Notes under the pieces: generated by a model
Databases searched by the model: none
Seen by the model: only the letters and a program-made list of their open reading frames with translations
Told to the model about the DNA's origin: nothing
Program-made: the position numbers and the translations under genes
NCBI GenBank assembly: GCA_003117195.1
Contig: BDSI01000021.1
Location: forward strand, 806,001 to 870,000
DNA length: 64,000 bases
Reading direction: 5' to 3'
Origin: Eudorina sp. 2006-703-Eu-15
Lineage: Eukaryota > Chlorophyta > Chlorophyceae > Chlamydomonadales > Volvocaceae
In this document: positions 22,000 through 33,502 of the stretch, one piece after another
How positions within the stretch are numbered: position 1 is the first letter of the stretch
Layout: each line of letters opens with the position of its first letter

Positions 22000-24900
22000 A
22001 TGGAGGGACGTGCGGAAGTCGCCCGGTCGAAGGAGCTGGTGCTGAACGTCTGCGTCTGGACGGCAAACGTCAGCACTTCTGTGATTATCATTTTCGTAAT
22101 CAAATCACTCATGAGCATTTATCGCTTCAAGGTAAGGTTAGATGCGGTCGGGTTGACGGGGTCGCGCGCACCGTCCCGCGCGCCAGTCGTACCGCAACGT
22201 CCTACTGGTCTGACCAACAGCGACGTCCGTACGAAGCAGCCAAACTCTTGCCCAAGCGGATCGAATATCCTACAATGGGAGACCATTGGCGTCAGCGCAA
22301 TCCGAAACGTGTAACATCCGCCTACCCCTGTCCATCGCTGCCCTCGGTGCTCGCCGCAGCACTCAAACGCGCGTTTCCTCTCGCCCCCTCGTCCCTTCCC
22401 TCGCCTCCCTGCACCGCCCCGAAGTACGCCACAACGGTCTCTGGACTGCACTTCGTTTGCTGCGCTTGGGCTGTTTGGGGACTGGAAAAGGCGGGCGTGA
22501 CGGAGGCGGCTGACATGCCCCTCCGCGCCACCCTCATGTTCGCCGTTGTGGGCTCCTTGTCGGTGGGCTTCGCCAACCTCTCCCTGCTGCTCAATTCGGT
22601 GAGGGCCTCGTACGGCATCCGTTCGTGGGTACAGCAGCACGACATTCGGATCGTAAGCAGCACGGCATCCGGGTCTTATAGCGGACTGCCTGGCTGACCG
22701 GTTGACGGGTTGAGGGAGGGCGCAGCGGACTGCCTGGCTGCCTGGCTGCGCGACTGATCGACGGACGCGCTGCCTGCCTGCCTAACTGCCTGCCTAACTG
22801 ACCAACCAACTACCTGCCTGGTCGACTGACCGGCTGCCTGACCGCCAGGTGGGCTTCTACCAGATGGCGAAGCTGCTGATGAGCCCCTTCGTGGCGGCGG
22901 TGGAGATGCTGTGGCTCAAGAAGCGCTTCCCCGCCCCCGCCCTGGCCTGCATCGCGGTGGTGCTCGCGGGGGTGGGCATCGTCACCGTCAAGTGGGTCGC
23001 ATGGGAGGGGCGGGGGCGGGGTCGGGGACGGGGGGGGGGCGGGCGACCCGGAAAAGGGAGGGGGGAGGGGGTTGAGAATAAGAAACCGGAGCCAGAGCGC
23101 CAGGGAGGTACCCGGGCACACCCAAAGTGCGCAGGGATGCCTGCGGGGGGCTGGGGGGTGGTGGGTGGGGGATGAAAGGCAAGTGCCAGGATGCGCGGGT
23201 TGGGGTTGCGCGGGTTGGGGTTGCGCGGGTTGGGGTTGCGCGGGTTGGGGTTGCGCGGGGAAACCCGCCCGACCCAAGTCGGTCGGGTCGGTCGGGGCCA
23301 GCCGCCATGCCCATGTCCATGCCCATGTCCATGCCCATGTCCATGTCCTGCCGTCCCCATGGGCTCACCCGCCTCTTGCCACCCGCAAATCGGCGCACGG
23401 CGGCCCCCGGGGACGTATGCCCCTGTGTCCGCACTCCCCCTCGCTACGCGCCCAGCATGTCATGTCATGTCATGCCATGCCCCATGGGCATGTCATTTCA
23501 TGCCCCATGGGCATGTCATTTCATGCCCCGTGTCGTGCCCCATTGTCATGCCCTGCCCCGCCCGGTCCGCAGCGACGTGACGGTCAACCTGCCCGGCCTG
23601 GCCATGGCGGCCCTGTTCATAGTGACGGGCGGCAGCCAGCAGATCTTGTGCGGCCACCTGCAGGCCCAGCTGAAGCTGCAGAGCCACCAGCTCATGTCCA
23701 ACACCAGCTTCCTGCAGGTGCCATCCCCGGGGGGCGGACTGGGGGGAGGGGAGGGGAGAGGGAACCTAGGAACTCGGTAGACATTCCTCCCGGGGGGCGA
23801 GGGGAGGGGAAGGGAGGGGAGGGGAGGAGGGGCGGGGCTGACTACAGGTTGGGAGCTGGGTGGAGAGAAGTGGGGTTGGGATGATAGCCCCGGCGGGAAG
23901 GGGGTTCGGCCGCTGGGCCCCGGGGGGTCGGACAGGGTGCCAGCCGGGTCCGTCCGGGCGATGGATGCCCAGGCTCTGTACGGACCCGCGTGTGTGGCCG
24001 ACCCCCTTTCCCCCCCTTGACCACCCGCCGTCCCGCCGCTGTCGGCCCCCTCCCTGCTGTGGCGTGTGGCCTGACCGCCCGGCCGTGTCCGCCATATCCC
24101 ACCTGTCGTCCCCTTGGGGACCCTCCGGCTCCAGGGCATGATCCTCCTGATCGTGGGCCCCTTCGTCGACAAGCTGGCCTGCAGCAAATGGATCCTGGAG
24201 TGGGAGGTGAGGGACTGGGGGTTAATTGGCGAAAAAACGAACCCTGGGTCTGGGGGGTTAACAGCCCAGACCCGGGGGCGGGGGGGTCGCCGCAGGTCTA
24301 CAGGGGTGAGGGGCGCGCACCTGGGGGACAGGCGACAGGGGCTACTGTAAAGAAGGGGGGGTATGGATTGGGGAACCGATGCGTTGCACAGGAGTCAATA
24401 CGCGACCCAAGTTACTTACCATACATACTTGAATGATGCGCTCACCGTTACTTCGGGCGACCGCGTCGCCGCCGGACCCATCCCGGAGGGGGGTGGTGCC
24501 TGTGGGCGCGGGACTATCGAGTGCGGGGCACAAAAGAGGGTGTTCATGTAAGAGAAAGGAGGGTGCGATATCGGTGGGGTGGGGGACGGCCGGGAGGGCC
24601 ATCAGGGGCTCCTTCGGGAAACCGGTCCTCCCCCGCAGGACCTCCCACTAGGGGGCAGTCACCGATGACCCCCCGGGAGGTCCACTACGGTATGTACGGT
24701 ATCATGTGGTTCATTCAGAACCACCCCGTGGGAGGCACCGCCCCCCCGCTCCGCTCCGCTCCGACCCCACCAGAGTGGTCGATCCCCGCCCGCTGACCGC
24801 CGCCTGCCATCCTCACTCGCTCACCCACACGTGTCGTACTTGTACGACTGTACGACTTTCCTGGTATGCACGACGCAGGCGAGCGTGCCGGGTCTGGAGA

Positions 24901-26125
24901 TGCTGGCCCTGTCCTGCCTGCTGGCGGTGGCGGTGAACGGGTCTCAGTACCTGGTGCTGGGGCGCTTCACCGCCACGAGCTTCCAGGTGCTCGGACACGC
25001 CAAGACGCTGCTGGTGAGCCGCCCGCCCGGCCCCCCTCCCGCGTGAAATATGTCTACCAATTTCCTATGCCCCCCTCCGTCGTGAAATTCCCTTGGTGTG
25101 GGATTGTGGGTGCTTGTGGGTTTCAGCGGTCGGTTTGGTGGTAGGTCCCATCACCCGCCAGGGTCCCGTACGGCACCCGCCAGGGTCCCATACGGCACCC
25201 GCCAGGGTCCCATACGGCACCCGCCAGGGTCCCATACGGCACCCGCCAGGGCCCCGTACGGCACCCGCGGCGGACCCCCAGCGGACCCGCCGGCGGTCTT
25301 CCTCTTGCTGACACCCTTTTGGTGTGATGCCCCGTGTGATGCGCGGTGTGTGTGTGTGTGTGTGTGTATAACAAGAAGCCCACCCATAACCGCCCAGGCC
25401 CGGATACTTACCAGAACCTGCGTGTGTGTGTATGTGTGTGTGTGTGTGTGTGTGTGCGCAGGTGCTGATCGGGGGTTGGCTGCTGTTCGACGAGCCGATC
25501 AACCCCCGGAAGGCCTTCGGTACGCGTCCGCGCGCTGCTGGGTCCCTGACTTGGCGGCGGTTCGTTCCGTCGTTCAGACCGGCGGTTGGTGGGCCCCTGG
25601 ATCCCTGTCCTCGCTGCTGCACCCTCCGTTGCCTTTCTCGGGGGCTGCTCCGGTGCGGGCGTGGGGGGGGGGTTCGGCCCACAGGGTCGAGTCCCCATCT
25701 GCCCGCCCGCGCGCCCGCCGACAACGCGACCCTTGGGTCAGCTCCCGACCCAACCCCAACCCCTCCGCGGGGGCTCTGTCCCCGTTCCCCTCCCGACAGG
25801 CATGGCGTTGGCCTTCCTGGGAATGGTCGGGTACGGCTACTTCGCGTCGCGACCCGTTGCGAGCGGCCCCGCGGCGGCGACGGAGGCGCTGCGCAAACTG
25901 CAGGTGGAGAAACCGGGTGGCGGCGGGCCGGGCAAGGCGGCGGCGGCGGCGGATGGCTCTTCCCGAGTGGAGTCGTCCAAGGGTGGTGGGGAGCTGCAGC
26001 GGCCGTTGCTGGGGGCTTCTGAAGATGACCGGACAGACGCGGCGCAGCAGATCGCGTCCGCGACAGGGAGGGGCAGTACGGCGCCGCCGGATGAGGAGGC
26101 GGCGGTGCCGAGGAGATTGCTGTAG
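22000..26125 (+). CDS. Nucleotide-sugar transporter (UDP-Rha/UDP-Gal type, TPT/NST family)
   Basis: Eight exons in consistent phase: 22000-22131, 22425-22598, 22849-22991, 23573-23717, 24135-24206, 24879-25013, 25462-25519, 25800-26125 (394 aa). The sequence follows the plant Golgi URGT/NST pattern closely: [34 protein letters not shown], an N-S/T rich helix, [22 protein letters not shown] and [10 protein letters not shown]. About ten hydrophobic helices are expected in a drug/metabolite-transporter fold. The protein exchanges a nucleotide sugar for UMP/UDP across the Golgi membrane. The last ~80 residues are a hydrophilic tail with Gly/Ala runs, longer than in plant relatives and probably cytosolic. 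Substrate cannot be read from sequence; UDP-rhamnose, -galactose, -arabinose or -xylose are possible. Confidence 0.88.
23193..23260 (+). repeat. 15-bp tandem repeat GCGCGGGTTGGGGTT
   Basis: About 4.5 identical units in the transporter's third intron. The strand carries repeated GGGTTGGGG runs, which could fold as G-quadruplex. A 12-bp CATGCCCATGTC repeat follows at about 23307-23346, and a CATG-rich repeat at about 23456-23530. Confidence 0.9.
25153..25270 (+). repeat. 22-bp minisatellite, about 5 copies
   Basis: Units of ACCCGCCAGGGTCCCATACG plus two bases lie in the transporter's sixth intron. First and last copies carry CCGTACGG where middle copies have CCATACGG. (GT)n runs follow at about 25347-25370 and 25424-25458. 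Confidence 0.92.
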
Positions 26126-27003
26126 TGGGGGGCCTCGAGGACGCGTTGGCGGCGGCGCCGACTGCGTTGCGGGATGGGGGCTGGGAGGGGTGGTGGTATA
26201 AGGTAAGCGAGGGGTTGACGCCGGGGCTGGCTGTGCCGCCGCATTGGAGTATTGAGCGACGGAGGCGATGGGGGCCGTGGGCGGGGACCGTCGGGGCGGG
26301 TCATCGTGTTTGGGACATTAGGAGGGCTCCCAAATGTTAGGGTGTTAGGTAGGAGGGGTCCGTTGATGTTCTTGGGGGTGGAGGGGCAGGAGGGGGGAGG
26401 ATAGGATAGGGCCAGGCGTGTAGGGGCAGGTGAGCGGACATTGCAGTTTGGCAAACCGGTGATTTCGACAATGGTGTTGTTGTCTGCATTGCGTGGATGG
26501 ATTTATGGATTGTCGGGCTGTGGGCACAGGTGGAGTACGCGGGGGTGCGCGCTTCGGGTCTGACGAAGCAAGTCTGAGGCGAACTGGAAACACTCAGGGT
26601 TTTCAGATAAGAATCGACGGCCATTTGCAGTGGGAATCTGGAACCGTTCGCATGTGCACCATGAGACATGGGAATAGACTGGTCCCCCAGTCAACAGTGA
26701 AGACGGGGGCGATGGGTGGGGCTTTCAGGGCGCGACCGAAGGCTGTACGACAAGCAACGGTCTTGCTGTGCGCGTGACAACGGCAAACTGGCCCCCTTTG
26801 CCTATTTGCAAGCATCCCCATCGTGATTGCGACTGTCACAAATTACTTTTCCTAATTCTATTTTACGTTGCTTGTGTACAATACAGTCGCAAATACGTTG
26901 ACCTGTTCATTTTTCGAAGCTTTTCTCTAGAGTGTATCTCATGATATAAGTTATTTTATTCGCAGAATGTAGTGAAATATTTAATCGCTTAGCAGCGGAG
27001 AAA
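26126..27003. other. 3' UTR of transporter and promoter of RJL GTPase
   Basis: No gene is seen. The first half is GC-rich like the preceding exon. From about 26830 the sequence turns AT-rich up to the GTPase start, as expected for a promoter and 5' UTR. I see no TGTAA. Confidence 0.45.
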
Positions 27004-28947
27004 ATGCGTGCTGCGAAGGCTGCAAGCGGAAAGAAAAATGCCCGAGCAAAACTGTTTCGAATTAAAGTCATATCTATGGGCGACTCTGGAAGTGGCAAAT
27101 CTTGTCTGATCAAGCGGTGAGGAGGAGAGCAGCTGCTGCGTGGATTGGGCCGCGCACGGGGCATGTGGCAGACGGTCAGTATGCGCTGCATCAGCACCTG
27201 AACCTGGTTCATCCGCAGGTATTGCGAAGAAAAATTCGTTTCCAAGTACATACCGACTATCGGGGTGGACTATGGCGTCAAACCGAACAAGTACAACGAC
27301 TACGAGGTGGGAACGGACCTGCCCTCCTCACCCCGATCACCTCACACCGGCTATGCAGGCCCATTAGCGGAGCGGTTGCACCAAATGTTGACGCCCGTAC
27401 CGTTGGAGATCCGCCGTCTGGCGCGCTGGACCCGCCAAAACGTCGTACATATATGGGCGCCTGCCCAAACACGACGTGACGGAGTGCTGAACGTACCCGA
27501 GTCATTCACTGCACACGCAAATCATTTGTGCACCGGCGCCATTTTTTCAAACAACGTCACCACCGGTCAAGTGCGCATCGTTGCCAGCGATACCACACTG
27601 CGACACTCGCCCGCGACCCACAAAATGGCCTTTCGCCGCGACAGGCCCCGTCGCACCCGCGCCCATCAGCTGGCCATGGAAGCCGGGCCTGATGGGCACG
27701 CCGGGCCTGGGCGGCCGGGCCCGCCGGTGTCGGGACGCGGCCTCTCCCCCTCCACATGAACCCACGCGCCCCTCGTCCCTCCCCGTCCCCTCCCCCTCCT
27801 CTCGCCCTCCTCGGCCCCCCCTCAGGTGCGTGTCAACCTGTGGGACCTGGCGGGTGGTTCGGACTACTCGGAGGTCCGCAACGAGTTCTACAAAGAGGCG
27901 CAGGGCTGCGTGCTCGTGTACGACGTGACCAACCGCGCCAGCTTCGAATCTCTGGAGGGCTGGCTGGAGGAGAGCCGGAAGTACGGCGCGGAGAACATGG
28001 TGCGTGCGGCATGCCCGTCGTACAGGTTGGAGCGCGGAGAGGTCCGGGCCACGGAGGAGAGCGCGCGGGGGCGGTTGCCGCGCTGCCGTCCCCGACCCAG
28101 GCCGCCCTGCAGTCCCGACGCGACCCAAATCGCGACCTTGGGGCGGGTGAAGGGCACGGAAGGCGCCGCGCGCGGCGCCCACCTTCGGACCGTTGGCCCT
28201 GGTCGCTGGCTCCCCTCCAGGACCCAATGCGGCGGGCTTGGACACTGACTCAGATGCGCGGGCTTGCGTCCGATGGTTGCGTCCTTGCCGGGGCTGCCCA
28301 CGGCTGGGAGCGTGCGAGCTCTCCTTTCCTTTGGGCCATCCCAGCCCACATCCCCCCCGGGCCGCCTGCCCCGCCTCCCCCGCAGGTGATCTTCGTGGCT
28401 GCGGCCAAGACGGACCAGCCCGTCCGCAAGGTGTTTGAGAAGGAGGGCCGCGAGTGGGCGCAGTCCAAGGGCTTCCCCTTTTACGAGGTACGGTAAGAGG
28501 CGGAGGGAAGGGCAGGGGGAAAAACGAAACAGGGGAGGGGAAGGTGTAGGACATTGGTAGACATACCGTATTCCAAGTGCGCTGCTGCCAGAGCAAAGGT
28601 GCGGTAAAGGGGAGGGTAAGGAAGGGGCAGAGGACGCAGCACCCCGCAGGACTTGCGTCACATTGCGTCGCATGCCGCATGCCGGGCAATGAATGCACCC
28701 TAATACCTCCACCACCACCACCGTACCTGCTCCTACCGCCTCCATACCGCCCCGCCCTCGCTGCCGGCCCGCCCCGCCCCACCTGCTCCGCCCGCTCTGC
28801 CAGGTGTCCGCCAGCAGCGGCGCGGGCGTCAAGGCGCTGTTCACCAGCCTCTTCGCGCGCATCCTGGCCACAGTGCCCGGCATACCCGAGGACCTCACAG
28901 CGCTGGCGGTGCAGCAGGCCAACGTGGCGCGCGGGGAGGAGTCCTGA
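27004..28947 (+). CDS. RJL: RJL/RBJ-family small GTPase lacking a J domain
   Basis: Five exons in phase: 27004-27116, 27219-27306, 27826-27999, 28386-28487, 28804-28947 (206 aa). The protein aligns by eye with the Ras-like part of DNAJC27/RBJ: FRIKVISMGDSGSGKS (P-loop at 25-32), IKRYCEEKFVSKYIPTIGVDYG (switch I, Thr near 50), NLWDLAGG (74-78), EVRNEFYKEAQGCVLVYDV, and VSASSG (G5). It ends after the GTPase fold with no DnaJ domain, the state known in many RJL members. Switch II lacks the catalytic Gln equivalent of Ras Q61 (DLAGG), and the NKxD motif reads AKTD (132-135), so nucleotide binding or hydrolysis is probably unusual. No C-terminal prenylation Cys is present. The family's distribution suggests a flagellar role. 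Confidence 0.88.
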
Positions 28948-31816
28948 GAGACCAGGCAGGCAGACGGGCAGACAGACAGATGAGCCAAACAGACAGACAG
29001 ACCTACAGATGAGGCAAGCAGATACCGTAGACAGGAAAGGTAGAGTGTCTTCTAGGTATGCGAGTGGGAGACGTGGCTCGAGCGCTGGTGGGTAGATTGG
29101 TGGGGTTGAGGATGTATCCGTTGTGGGGGCCGGAGGGCGCGGAGGGACTCCGCGGGACTGGGCACCGGAAAGGGGCCGGGGGGGAGGGCGGCAGTCGGGT
29201 AGGGAAGGACCCTGGGGGGCCTCCCCGCCTCATCTCAAGTCACCTCGGAGCCACTGCTGGCGACGCAGCCACTGCTGGCGACCGTCGGTGGTCGGTGAGG
29301 AGGCGAAGAGGCGGGCGGTGCGGTGCCGGGTGCCGGGTGGAAGGGGGAGGGGGGAGGGGGAGGGGGAGGACAAGAGCGCCCCGCCTCGCCGTCGCTGCAG
29401 GCGACGTCAGTGAGGCGGTGCAGCGATGCGATGCCCTCTGGGGCAGGCGACACAGGGGGCCGCGCAGGGCCGCACCACCAACCTGCAACGGCCTGCACCG
29501 CATTCGTAGCCCAGGGGGAGGAGGAGGTGGCGGCAGCACCATCTGGACCTCGCCATGCGGTACGTAATGGCTGTCTTGTGACTTCCATGGGGGGGCCACG
29601 TGGGCTGGCGCCCGGCGGCCGCCGGTCCCTGTGGCGCCGGTCCCTGCGGCGGCTCGCGTCCTGTCCTGGGCTGGCGGCGAAGGGTCCGGCAGGGGGGAGG
29701 TGTGTGGAGGCGGCGACGGAGGGGGGGCCCCCGTCGTGACTCGCCCGCACTGCGACCATCGAGGAACCCATGGGTCGGCGAGGGACCCATGGGTGGCCTT
29801 CAGGCGGCAGACCAGAGTCTGCACCGACAGTGACAGTGAGCGCGGGGCCAGGAGATCTAGGGAGATAAAAAAACTGGAGAGGGGTGCGGGACCAGGAGGT
29901 CAGGAACACGACGCTGCCGACCTCCTGTCAGCCGCACCTCGTTTGTACATATCGGCCTCCCCCACGACGCATCGTCCTGGGGCCATCGGCCAGTTGGGAA
30001 CCCGCACATGGTTCCAACCCCCTGAACTCAAACTTGTTGTCCGTGTCGCCGGGTCACGCTGCCGCGCCGCCCTCCGTGTACCGCCCGGTGGGTGGCGGCT
30101 GAAGGGCGCCGGCCCGCTGCCGATGTGAACATGTGATGTGGCGGATTCACGCGTGTCGAGCCGTTGGGTGCCGGTGGTCCGGCGTGTACGAACGTGGGCC
30201 AGGATTGAAGAACACGTGACTATGATTGCTCGTCCTGGGTTACGTCATCGTGTCGTATCGTATCGTGAGCTTTCCCTGCCAGGTAGGGGCCTCGGCGGGC
30301 CCCCGGGCGACCTCCGTGATGGCCACACCGTGGTAGGTCGGTACTTCGACCCGCCCGCGACGCCTAATGAGCTTGATGAGGATGAGGTGAAGTTGGGTGC
30401 GCGACACGGCACTCCTTGGACTGCGACGACAGACGGGCACTGTGACGGTACGGGAATGATGATTTTGACCTGACGGATTGCTGACGGCAAAGCTTTGGTT
30501 CGGGTGCTGTGTCCTGCCGAGTGCAGAGGCTTCAACAGGCATGCCTCATGATGGCTGTGCTCCGTTGGGGAAAAAGAATGCCGCGACCCATGATGGCTGT
30601 GCCCCGACCCGTGAATCCGTCGGTCGCCATCGAATCAGCGGCACGGCGCAGCACCGTGTCAAGGGTGTGCCCCACGTGTTCTTCCGTACAGTCCATGTGT
30701 CTCTAGAGAGCCGTTCTCAAGCTGTCACCCCCGACATTGGACAACAGCCACCAGAGCCGCCACCGCAACGCAGCCGATCAGTCCAGGTGCATGACCAGCC
30801 GCCCTGCGCTCCGGACCAGGGCCTGCACACACACCAGCACATCGGCCAAGTGCGAGGCGCGGCGAAGCGCACGCGTGCCTCGACCGACCCGACCCGCTAG
30901 AGGCTTTTCGATCCCGTCTTCCTGCGCCGCGGTGCCTGGCCACCCAAGCAGCGGCACCGCCGCCGCCGCCGCCATGCGTCGCTGTCTCCTCCCGAGCGCG
31001 CACCCCTCCTCCCTATGCCCTCCACCGAGACAGCGGAACCGCAAGCAGTCATCGCGCACTCAGCGCACCCCACTCCCCCCCGTTCGCCATAGACCGGCAA
31101 CCAACAACGCTGTGGAGGGCCTGCAAAATCTGCGTTACCCCAGATCGCTGTTCCCGACCACAAAGGGGCCTCGGGGGCAGCCCCAAGCCCCGCGTCGAGC
31201 GCGTGCAGGACCGTACACCGCGAACAGGCAGTACAGGTCGGGGGAATCGGGATGACGACAGCCGCGCCTCGTCCAAGCCTCTGCACGCAACCTACCATGG
31301 CCGGCAAGGCGGCGCGCATGTCCCGTGACATCCCGACCCATCGGCCCAACGGCGGCACCCACCCGGGCACGTCGCCCGCTGGCAACTGATGAAGCGACCG
31401 GCCCTTTCAGCAGACCCCTGAACGCATCATCGGTTTGGATATCGAACCCAGCCACTGCCCAGTGCCTTGCACGTCCCGGCCATGTTCCAGGACGCTGAAG
31501 GGAACCGCTCGCAAACCCTAAACCCGCAACCTTAGGTCACCTAGCAGCAGCTGCCGCCCACCCACAGCCAGACCTGGACCCCTCCAGGGGCCTCGGGTCC
31601 GCTATGGCTCCCGCACCGCCCTGGCCGCAGCGGAGGAAATGCCCGCTGCTGCCGAACCCCGGAGCTCCGTGCGTTGTTGCGGGAGGCCCGCGCCTCCATC
31701 TCCCCACAGTCGACCCATGGGTCCGAGCGCGCCTCCGCTCGCCTCCATTCGCCTCCACTCGCCTCCTCATGTTGCCGCACCGCCTGACGTTCCCCAGACG
31801 CAGCTGCGAAGGCCAC
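28948..31816. other. Convergent 3' UTR/intergenic region
   Basis: This lies between the ends of the RJL GTPase (+) and uS12m (-). It begins with GACA-type repeats (about 28955-29005). It contains two close GACCCATGGGT palindromes near 29766 and 29784, and one more at 31712. Open frames on both strands lack recognisable domains or consistent splice structure, so no gene is called. Confidence 0.5.
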
Positions 31817-32996
31817 TCAAGCCTTCGGTCGCTTTGTGCCGTACCGCGACCGCGACTTCTTGCGGTCCTTGACGCCCGCGCAGTCGTACCGGCCGCGTAC
31901 GACGCGGAGTCTGACACCCGGCAGGTCGCGCGCGCGGCCGCCGCGCAGCAGCACCATGCTGTGCTCCTGGAGGTTGTGGCCCTCACCTGCGGATCGTGGT
32001 GGGGGCCGGGGGTCCCCGCATGGGCATGGGCGTGGGCGTGGGCGTGGGCGTGGGGGGCCGGCGGGGATCGGTGCTTCGATCGGTGCGTCGATCGGTGTTT
32101 CACGATGATGGCCTCAAAACTGGCAATTCAGATGGGCCCACAGGACGTTGAAACAGTCACGGTGCCGCAGCGCTTGCGCTTTCGGGTCCTCGTGAACAGA
32201 AAAGTCCGATCATTCGGGTGCGCGCTCGACCTGATGCGGAAGGAAGGAAGGTTTGCACGGGGTTGCGCCGGAGGCAGGAATCCTACCCGGCAGGGGAGGC
32301 CCCGGCATCCCCCATCAGGTTACTTCCCCGGGCATCCAAGCGGCTGGGTTGCTCCGTGCCGTGCGCACCTGGGATGTAAGCGAGTGCCTTGAAACCGTTG
32401 GTGAGCTGCACTTTGCAAACCTTCCTGTTCGCTGAGTTGGGCTTCTTGGGTGTCATGGTGTACACGCGCAGGCAGATGCCCTTCTTGAAAGGGCTGCCGT
32501 CCAACTGCCGAAACTTGCACTTTCGCCTGGGCGGCCCTTTCCGGGCGCCCCGAAGCAACTGTCCTATCGTTGCCATCGACGCCATCTGCTGGAAGGAGGG
32601 CAGCGCCGCGCACTGCGCTGCTAGCCGCTGTGAAATTGCTGTAGTGGAAGCCACATGTTGATGGGCGCCGATGAATCCGCTGACGATGCTTCCGCTGACG
32701 AAAGCTGCTGGTTGCTGTGAAGCCAGCCTCGGCAACGGAGAACTGTGCACAGCTTTACCAGTGCTTAAGTATCTGACTGAAGCATAAGAGGCAGCATAAG
32801 TCTGCACACCGCATCGGTGCAGAGTCCACCCCACCCAGCCAGCCGCTTGGGAAACTAGCGTGGACGCACAGCGTGGGCCACTAAGTAAGTCTTGACATGT
32901 TCCTTTCGGCAAAGATCTAAGGACAGACGCCAGTCCGGAACATAAAACATTCAGCTGAACCATGTCATAGGTATGCCGCAGAACGTTTATGTTCAC
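31817..32996 (-). CDS. RPS12: Mitochondrial small-subunit ribosomal protein uS12m (nucleus-encoded)
   Basis: Two exons on the minus strand, 32369-32996 and 31817-31986, join in phase 1 (265 aa). The last ~125 residues are a full S12: [10 protein letters not shown] at 141, [43 protein letters not shown] and [10 protein letters not shown] at the C-terminus. [12 protein letters not shown] fits the alpha-proteobacterial/mitochondrial version. S12 sits in the ribosomal decoding centre; the KPNSA loop is the classic streptomycin/fidelity region. The preceding ~138 residues are Ser/Ala/Arg-rich with few acidic residues and look like a long mitochondrial presequence. The upstream Met at 32996 is chosen because the frame stays open; Met codons at 12 and 138 are alternatives. 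The gene reflects transfer from the mitochondrial genome to the nucleus. Confidence 0.93.
32024..32098. repeat. (GGGCGT)n plus 12-bp GATCGGTGCTTC repeat
   Basis: A hexamer array and three 12-bp units lie in the single intron of the uS12m gene, close to its 3' splice site. Confidence 0.85.
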
Positions 32997-33502
32997 AGAC
33001 AGAAGACACGTTTTCCACTTGACACTACCGCCTCAATGATACGCTCCGCGTATGTTTGGCATTGGTCGATGCCAACACATGTACCGGTAGTTCGTTGCCG
33101 TTAACGCACAACTGTTCCAAAGCATTATTGGTCATTAGCGCACCGACACACATAGGACGCATTTACAATGCAGCTTATCATGCATATTGTGCACAAGCTC
33201 ACATTTATGGGGTTGCCACTTGCCAGGATGCAGCCGATTGCAGGTGTTTAATCATGCAAGGGTAGCCATACCATATTTTGCGTCTAACATACTGTTAGCC
33301 TGCGAGCAATAATGGAGTCTCGACCAACGCAACAGTTTTGGGATTATCGTACATACTTACGGCACACTTAGAGAAGTTCTTTTAAGTGGAGCATCACATT
33401 CGCAAACCTTGGTCGAACTTAGATCGTCTTTTAAGCGCGTTATATGCAGGAATAGCGTGGGCACTTGTTTCCTGATAAGCGTCAAAGCACCCGTTCTACA
33501 AG
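32997..33502. promoter_or_regulatory. Divergent promoter region, uS12m and 150-aa protein
   Basis: A 506-bp AT-richer spacer lies between two outward-facing start codons. No specific element is assigned. The arrangement suggests possible co-regulation. Confidence 0.4.

Noticed and set aside
27547..28782. 411-codon minus-strand open frame
   Set aside because: It is antisense to the well-supported RJL GTPase exons, and its length follows from high GC at codon positions.
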